This document shows, in pieces, positions 59,271 through 64,000 of a stretch of DNA of 64,000 bases. The position numbers were made by a program, and so were the translations under genes. Numbering within the stretch: position 1 is the first letter of the stretch; every line of letters begins with the position of its first letter. The notes below the pieces were generated by a model. It was not told the origin of the DNA. It saw nothing but the letters and a program-made list of their open reading frames with translations, and made no database searches. Source of the stretch: JBFMAI01 sp040755725 (GTDB taxonomy: Bacteria; Planctomycetota; Phycisphaerae; UBA1845; Fen-1342); contig JBFMAI010000008.1 in NCBI GenBank assembly GCA_040755725.1, forward strand, positions 102,919-166,918, given 5' to 3'.

Positions 59271-59535
59271 GACCCCCCTCCTTCAGCCCCCTCGTCCTCA
59301 TCGAACCCGTGGCTCCTCGTCAACTCCGGCCCCACGGGTCCAATGTACGTGCCCTCGACCTGGTCTCCCTTTTCTGGAGGCTCCGCCCCGTCAACCGAGA
59401 ACAACACCAACTGGCCAATCGGCTTGCGCGGCTCCAGTTTGATGGACGTACCGCTTGCGTTTGCGATCTCCAGCGTCCGGCAACCGCAATACGGCGGATG
59501 CACCCACGGAGCCGTTGCCACACCAATAACCCAGG
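59255..59535 (-). pseudogene. C-terminal fragment of a dCTP deaminase/dUTPase-like gene
   Basis: Reading on the minus strand: WVIGVATAPWVHPPYCGC, then RTLEIANASGTSIKLEPRKP and IGQLVLFSVDGAEPPEKGD. This aligns by eye to the C-terminal beta-barrel of dCTP deaminases (HPGFxGxxTLEIxN, KLxPGMxIxQLVF). A TAA stop closes the frame just upstream at about 59535, and no N-terminal half is found. The fragment overlaps the end of asd by 16 bases. It is probably a decayed remnant rather than a functional gene; a short functional protein from GTG at 59521 is less likely. Confidence 0.55.
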
Positions 59536-59570
59536 ATTATTCACCATCCCGGTGCTGATAGCGTAACGCA

Positions 59571-60177
59571 CCGCGGCGGGGGCGTTCAAGCGCGAAAGAG
59601 GGGTTCGAGGAGCGGTTGCAGGCGCTCGGCCGTGCCTCCGGCCGAGACCGCTCCCTACCCCCACAGGCCCGACCGGCTCGGGAAGGTAACGTGGCCGGCG
59701 GGTGAGCCAACCGGCACGGGTTGTCGGAGGAATCACTCACGCAGAACCAGGCTCAAGTGCGCGTGCCGTGGCGGCGGCACCCAACGCCGCGGTCGCGGCG
59801 GTCGGCCCCAGACGCCTACGCCCGCCACACCCGGCCCGTCCCTGACCTTCACCCAGGAGGTGCTGCTCCCGTTCCGTGAGTCACGCGTACCTGTACGCAT
59901 GTTCTACACCGCCGAACGGAACGGGTTTGCACCGACGCTCACGAAATTGGTGAATAATTCGGGCTGAGGTAAAGTAAGTAATCACAAGTTCTAGTCTGCT
60001 CTGTCAAGACTGTTAGTTCCGTCCGGTTGGCTCTAACTTGCGTAGTTCCAAGCGCTCGCGTGCTGGTGGGTTGGCTGCCCATTGTCATGATGTTGTCGGA
60101 AAAGGCGGTGTGCGTGGGCTCGAGGGTTGGTTTGGGGAGCGTGGATACTGGCGGCGCCATTTCGGGAGCGCGACCGG
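59571..60177. other. About 600-bp intergenic region downstream of dnaA
   Basis: No gene supported. Open frames are short and arginine/proline-rich. The part around 59940-60010 is AT-rich for this genome (GGTGAATAATTCGGG, AAAGTAAGTAATCAC). I searched by eye for TTATCCACA-like DnaA boxes and saw none, so origin function is not claimed. Confidence 0.35.
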
Positions 60178-61506
60178 CTACGAGGCCTGTGGCTTGGCTG
60201 ACAGCTTGGCTGTCAAGTGTGTCAGGGACTTGGCGAGCTCGTGGCTGCTGGCTTGTTCGGCTTCGATCGAGCGCTCGGCGTGGAGGACAGTGGAGTGATC
60301 CCGGCCGCCGAAGTGGATCCCGATTTCCTCCAAGCTCATCGTTGTGAGTCGGCGCGCCAGGTACATGGCAACTTGCCGTGGGTGGCTGATGGAGCGGGTT
60401 CGTTTGCGGCTTAGCAGGTCCTGAACGCGCACGCCGAAATGATCAGACACTACGTCGAGGATGTCGCCGATGCGCAAGGCACGCGCCGGAGTGGTCCCGT
60501 AGCTGGCTAGGACGGCCCGGGCTGTCTCCGCAGTGAGGGGCTTCCCCTCCAGTTGAACTGCGGTAATGAGCTTTGTGAGGGCGCCTTCCAGCAGGCGAAT
60601 GTTGGGCTGGCCGTTCTCCGCAATAACGTCGATTACGTCGTCCGGGATGTCAACACCGCGGAGTCGGGCCTTCTTGTGCAGGATAGCTTGGCGGGTCTCG
60701 CGGTTCGGCGGGTCGATCTGGACCACTAGGCCCCAGTTGAATCGGCTGACGAGGCGGTCCTCCAGTGTGGGAATCTCACTCGGGGGCGAGTCGGCGGAGA
60801 GGATGATCTGTCGCCCGCCGTGGTAGAGTGTGTTGAACGTGTGAAATATCTCCTCCTGGCTGAACTCGCGGTTTGCTAGGAACTGCACATCGTCCACGAC
60901 GAGTAGGTCAGCCTGCCGGGCGCGCTCACGGAAAGGTTGAAGCTGCCCGGTGGCGATGGCCTGCACAAGGTCGTTGACAAAGGTCTCACAGGTCACATAC
61001 ACAGCGGTTCGGCCGTTCTGCGCACGGAGAACCTCGGCACAGGTGGCCTGAAGCAGGTGCGTCTTGCCCAGTCCTGACGCTCCGTGGACAAACAGAGGGT
61101 TGTAGAGCGTGCCGAGCTGCCCGGCCACAGCCACGCACGCGGCCTGCGCCAGTCGGTTGGACGGGCCGACGACGAACTCCTCGAACGTGTAGTCCACGCT
61201 CAGTGGCATAGACGTCAGCACGGGTGTGGGGGATACAACCATCGCCGGCTGGCTGTCCACCCCCACATGGCTGAACCGCACAGCGAGCAGCCGCCCCGTC
61301 AGCCGCATTGCCGCCCGCACGAACAGGTCACGGCAGGTTTCTTGAAGGTAGTGGGCTTGGGCGGCCTCGGGCGTGTGGACCACGAGTTGCCCACCGACAG
61401 GCTGCGCCGGTGGGAGCGCGGCGAACCACGACCGGTACAGGTCCGGCTCATCTTCGCGCACGACCTCCAACAGGCGCTGCCAGTCAAACAGCGGCTCGGT
61501 CGGCAT
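60178..61506 (-). CDS. dnaA: Chromosomal replication initiator protein DnaA
   Basis: 442 residues. Domain III has YTFEEFVVGPSNRLAQAACV, the Walker A GASGLGKTHLLQA, Walker B LLVVDDVQFLANRE, and sensor text LEDRLVSRFNWGLVVQI. Domain IV ends RKRTRSISHPRQVAMYLARR and IGIHFGGRDHSTVLHAERSI, which binds DnaA boxes. It initiates replication. It follows truD by 42 bases in an operon GNAT-truD-dnaA and is separated from dnaN/gyrB by about 46 kb. Confidence 0.98.
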   Translation of the reverse strand: MPTEPLFDWQRLLEVVREDEPDLYRSWFAALPPAQPVGGQLVVHTPEAAQAHYLQETCRDLFVRAAMRLTGRLLAVRFSHVGVDSQPAMVVSPTPVLTSMPLSVDYTFEEFVVGPSNRLAQAACVAVAGQLGTLYNPLFVHGASGLGKTHLLQATCAEVLRAQNGRTAVYVTCETFVNDLVQAIATGQLQPFRERARQADLLVVDDVQFLANREFSQEEIFHTFNTLYHGGRQIILSADSPPSEIPTLEDRLVSRFNWGLVVQIDPPNRETRQAILHKKARLRGVDIPDDVIDVIAENGQPNIRLLEGALTKLITAVQLEGKPLTAETARAVLASYGTTPARALRIGDILDVVSDHFGVRVQDLLSRKRTRSISHPRQVAMYLARRLTTMSLEEIGIHFGGRDHSTVLHAERSIEAEQASSHELAKSLTHLTAKLSAKPQAS

Positions 61507-61548
61507 ACGACAAGACCCCGGTGCGATGCCCGCGGCCGACGCTTGCGG

Positions 61549-62814
61549 CTAGTCGGCTGCGACCTCCGTCTCTTCGCCCACTGGTCCACCCGCCCGCGAT
61601 GCTGGCCACCGGAAAAGCTCTCGCAGGACGCCGGTCGCGTAGCAGCCGCGCGGCAGGACAAACCTCAATTCAAGATAGGGACCGGCGGAGTCGGCGCCAA
61701 GCGTGACTCGGGCATCCTCCAGCGGGAAGCGGAGGGGTCGGCGGCTGCCCTTGACGCGCAGGTGGTTCTGGCGAAACGACATAGGCGTCAGGCCCTCCCC
61801 GGCGAGGATGTTGACCTCCAGATCGGCGGGCTGCCCGGCTGGCTCGGTCATGCGATAGCCGAACAGCGGCCCGGTGGGGCTGATCTCGAAGGCGTCGGCC
61901 CGCGGCTGCTCCTGCTCTGCGTTCTCCACGCGAAAGACCGCCCCGGACGCATGTCGCCACGCGAGGTCGCCCGGCATCAGCCGGCCTAGGCCGGTGGGCA
62001 TCCGCGCTGCGGCCACCAGGTTGAACAGGTGGGATTGATACGCCGAGACGAAGAAGCTTCGCGTGCTCTTGTCGATCGTGCCCCAGGCCTTGCGTTTGTT
62101 GCCGCCGGTGTGATCGAGCGTGCGCAGGGCGCGGCGTTCGGTGTTGAACAGCGTCGGCCATTGGCGGACGGCTTGCGCGTAGCGCCCCTGTTCATACAGG
62201 ATGCGAGCCCGGCGCAGGGGCCCGGTGTCCTGGTCGGTCGGCCGGCCGAGGATGAGGTCGAGGGCCTCATCGGGGTGACCCTGCACGATGGCCTTGCCGA
62301 CGGCCCAAGTGTCGCCGCGGTAGCCGAAGCGCTGGGTGCCGAAATAGTTCGGCACGCCGGCGCGGGTGAGTTGCGCTAGGGCGTCCTGGACGTCTGCCAG
62401 CCGGTCGGTTGCGGTTTGGCGGACCCTGATCGTGAAGGCGTTGCCCTTCAGGTGGCCGAGGCGGAGCTTGTTGTGGTGGCGGGTGACCTCGAGCACGCGC
62501 AGTCGGGGGATTTGCAGGCCGCTGACGCGCTCCGGGTCCACGTGCTCGACGGACATCCACTGCCGCGTGATGGCCCGGGCGTCCTTCAGGCCCGCGAAGC
62601 CAATGTCGTGCCGGAGGACGTTCAGCGCCCGGGCGATGTCGTGAACCGCCTGCTGCGTGCTCAAGCCCGTCTTCTCGACGAGGAAGAACGTGTGGGTGCC
62701 CTGGCCGTCCAGCGGGTACAGCGGGAGCTCTTCGACCACGAAGTCGGCGTAGTCGGCCTTGATGAGGCCCGGCAGGGGGTCGAAGTCGGCCAGTTGTCGC
62801 GGCAACTCCGTCAC
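61549..62814 (-). CDS. truD: tRNA pseudouridine(13) synthase
   Basis: 421 residues. GFAGLKDARAITRQWMSV contains the catalytic Asp motif GLKDA, and VPNYFGTQRFGYRGDTWAVG is the second TruD signature. It modifies U13 in tRNA-Glu. The start is GTG, overlapping the stop of the GNAT gene (GTGA). The gene is directly upstream of dnaA, an unusual neighbour. Confidence 0.95.
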   Translation of the reverse strand: MTELPRQLADFDPLPGLIKADYADFVVEELPLYPLDGQGTHTFFLVEKTGLSTQQAVHDIARALNVLRHDIGFAGLKDARAITRQWMSVEHVDPERVSGLQIPRLRVLEVTRHHNKLRLGHLKGNAFTIRVRQTATDRLADVQDALAQLTRAGVPNYFGTQRFGYRGDTWAVGKAIVQGHPDEALDLILGRPTDQDTGPLRRARILYEQGRYAQAVRQWPTLFNTERRALRTLDHTGGNKRKAWGTIDKSTRSFFVSAYQSHLFNLVAAARMPTGLGRLMPGDLAWRHASGAVFRVENAEQEQPRADAFEISPTGPLFGYRMTEPAGQPADLEVNILAGEGLTPMSFRQNHLRVKGSRRPLRFPLEDARVTLGADSAGPYLELRFVLPRGCYATGVLRELFRWPASRAGGPVGEETEVAAD

Positions 62815-63479
62815 GGCGTGGCTCCGGGGGCGTCGCCTCGCGGGCCTTCGACGCCTGATTCCCGCCCGTAGGGGACACCGCCGCCCGCGGTCCTATCGCG
62901 CGCGGCTTCGGCTGCGGGCCTGTCGGCCCGCGCGACCCAGTCGTCGCGCAGCAGGGCGAACTGGATCATGTCGCGGTAGGCGCCGCGTTTCCAGTAGCGG
63001 GCCCGGACGCGGCCGACCTCTTCGTAGCCGCAGGCCCGCAGCATGCGCACCGAGCGCTCGTTCCCCGCGAAGGCCTCGGACAAGACCAACCGCAACCCCA
63101 GGTCTGCGAACGCATAGCGCGTGAGCGTCGCGAAGGCATCCGTCCCGAACCCCCGCGACCACAGCGGGACGCGGCCGATGAAGATACCGGCGTGCCCGAC
63201 GCCGTGGCGATAGTCGAGGTCGTGCAGCCCGCAGATGCCGATGTGCTCTTCCTCTTCGGTCAGGGTCTCGATGGCCCAGGTGATGACGGGCGGCTGCGGG
63301 TCAGTCTTGGAGACGCGGTCGAAGAACTCCTGCTCGGCCAGCCGCGTGAGCGGGAAGTCGCCGATGAGTGTCCACTGCGTGACCTGCGGGTCGTTGAGCC
63401 AGCGTACGCAATTGTCGAAGTGCCGCTCGCGCTCCAGCGGCACCAGGCGGACCTTCTTTCCTTCGCGGCCGAAGGGCAT
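62811..63479 (-). CDS. GNAT-family N-acetyltransferase (RimJ/RimL-like)
   Basis: 222 residues. VRLVPLERERHFDNCVRWLN, GHAGIFIGRVPLWSRGFGTDA (acetyl-CoA loop after the beta-bulge) and RLVLSEAFAGNERSVRMLRA, then CGYEEVGRVRARYWKRGAYRD fit the RimJ-type branch. The substrate is unknown. The ATG at 63479 has AGGA 6 bases upstream. The last 40 residues are a Gly/Arg-rich tail. An insertion-sequence end lies about 45 bases upstream. Confidence 0.88.
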   Translation of the reverse strand: MPFGREGKKVRLVPLERERHFDNCVRWLNDPQVTQWTLIGDFPLTRLAEQEFFDRVSKTDPQPPVITWAIETLTEEEEHIGICGLHDLDYRHGVGHAGIFIGRVPLWSRGFGTDAFATLTRYAFADLGLRLVLSEAFAGNERSVRMLRACGYEEVGRVRARYWKRGAYRDMIQFALLRDDWVARADRPAAEAARDRTAGGGVPYGRESGVEGPRGDAPGATP

Positions 63480-63524
63480 CCCGATTCCTCGCGCAATCAC
63501 TCGTGGCTGCGGCGCTTGTGAAAC

Positions 63525-63545
63525 GTGTCACACAAAGTGAGACAC
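63525..63545. mobile_element. Possible IS end with imperfect palindrome
   Basis: GTGTCACACAAAGTGAGACAC forms an imperfect hairpin (GTGTC/GACAC and CAC/GTG). It spans the stop codon of the adjacent transposase and is probably part of a terminal repeat, but the other end of the IS is outside the window. Confidence 0.45.
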
Positions 63546-64000
63546 TTGCTCGGTCCGCGTAAAGGATGATTCTCCCTCCGCCCAGGGCAGGCGGCGTTGT
63601 CGCAGCTTCAGGTTCTCCTGCTTCCGCAGGGCTCTGGCCGTTTGTGACTTCCGACGCCGCTCGGCCAGCAGCGCCGCGGGGTTTCCACGATAGTAATCCA
63701 CCAGCCGCAGTAAGTTCAACGCCGAATGCAGCCGGTGATGGTTGTAGTGCTCGATGATCGCGGCGATCACGGCCTTGGCCTGCACGGCGTCTTCCAGCTC
63801 GTGCTCGTCAATCCGCTCGCCAATCGTCCGGTGGTAGCGTTCGATGCAGCCGTTGTCGGTCGGCGTATGCGACCGGATCAGCGTGTGCCCGACCGCCGAT
63901 TCAGCCAGCGTGCTGGCAAACTCGCGGGCCACAAACGCGCTGCCGTGGTCGCTCTGGATGACCGGCCCGCGCCGGCCCGTGGCTGCGTCCAGCACCGGGC
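63528..64000 (-). mobile_element. IS transposase, C-terminal part with rve integrase core (cut by window edge)
   Basis: About 157 residues visible. VIQSDHGSAFVAREFAST carries the second catalytic Asp, and TDNGCIERYHRTIGERI the catalytic Glu of the DDE integrase core of the IS3/IS481-like group. HYNHHRLHSALNLLRLVDYY is the usual C-terminal text. The N-terminal part lies beyond the right edge. The exact IS family cannot be fixed without the complete gene and both ends. Confidence 0.85.

Noticed and set aside
59632..59967. A 111-codon open frame in the gap downstream of dnaA
   Set aside because: It is arginine/proline-rich, lacks a ribosome-binding site and has no family resemblance.
59571..60177. 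Origin of replication next to dnaA
   Set aside because: AT-rich patches exist, but no DnaA-box cluster could be found by eye.

Overview
The window looks like chromosomal DNA of a high-GC Planctomycetota bacterium, possibly of the Phycisphaerae group. The evidence is indirect. There are PEP-CTERM-tailed exported proteins, a C-terminal dockerin-like double repeat in a secreted SGNH-like protein, a DUF721 gene between dnaN and gyrB, HEAT- and TPR-rich membrane proteins, and an unusual load of short dispersed repeats. No rRNA operon, CRISPR array or prophage was seen. One tRNA (Leu, CAG) is present, and the right edge cuts into an insertion-sequence transposase.

Layout from left to right. 1-9 kb: 5' end of a lysine 2,3-aminomutase gene, a secreted M28 peptidase, a lipoprotein, pyrD, a HEAT/membrane gene pair, and an ECF sigma/anti-sigma pair. 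9-16.7 kb: a sulfotransferase, the replication cluster dnaN-DUF721-gyrB on the minus strand, tRNA-Leu, and a two-domain P-loop/deoxyribosyltransferase-like protein. 16.9-22 kb: a central-carbon cluster gap-pgk-rpe followed by a phosphoglycerate-mutase-fold protein that has lost its catalytic residues, then accD and a lipid-A-synthase-N-terminal-like membrane protein. 22-28 kb: M24 peptidase, PEP-CTERM protein, AarF/UbiB kinase with a phasin-like partner, a QueD-like protein. 27.5-35.4 kb: a tightly coupled plus-strand series (metallophosphoesterase, shikimate kinase, prepilin peptidase fused in frame to glutamate racemase, HEAT lipoprotein, dehydrogenase, YfiH-type oxidase, mannosyltransferase-like protein). 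35.4-46 kb: cyclodeaminase-like protein, tadA, ACT protein, cstA, dockerin-tailed protein, a YwgA-like/HD-phosphohydrolase pair with two tandem sigma-70 promoters, a TMTC-like TPR membrane protein and a second PEP-CTERM protein. 46-58 kb: a four-gene Ser/Thr-kinase operon with a coiled-coil protein that weakly resembles Snf7/ESCRT-III, queF, two tandem paralogous TPR membrane proteins, and an ABC/permease operon. 58-64 kb: asd, a dCTP-deaminase fragment, a GNAT-truD-dnaA operon, and the IS.

The most unusual theme is repeat colonisation. Several families of short GC-rich palindromic or tandem repeats lie between genes, and three copies lie inside conserved protein genes without breaking the frame: shikimate kinase, an FtsX/MacB-type permease and a TMTC-like protein. 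Each adds a low-complexity peptide of about 30-50 residues at a predicted loop. This resembles, by analogy only, the palindromic elements inserted in Rickettsia proteins. Another family forms 26-bp inverted-repeat hairpins ending in T-runs directly at gene 3' ends, as if acting as mobile terminators.

All calls come from reading the sequence and from remembered family motifs. No database search was possible.
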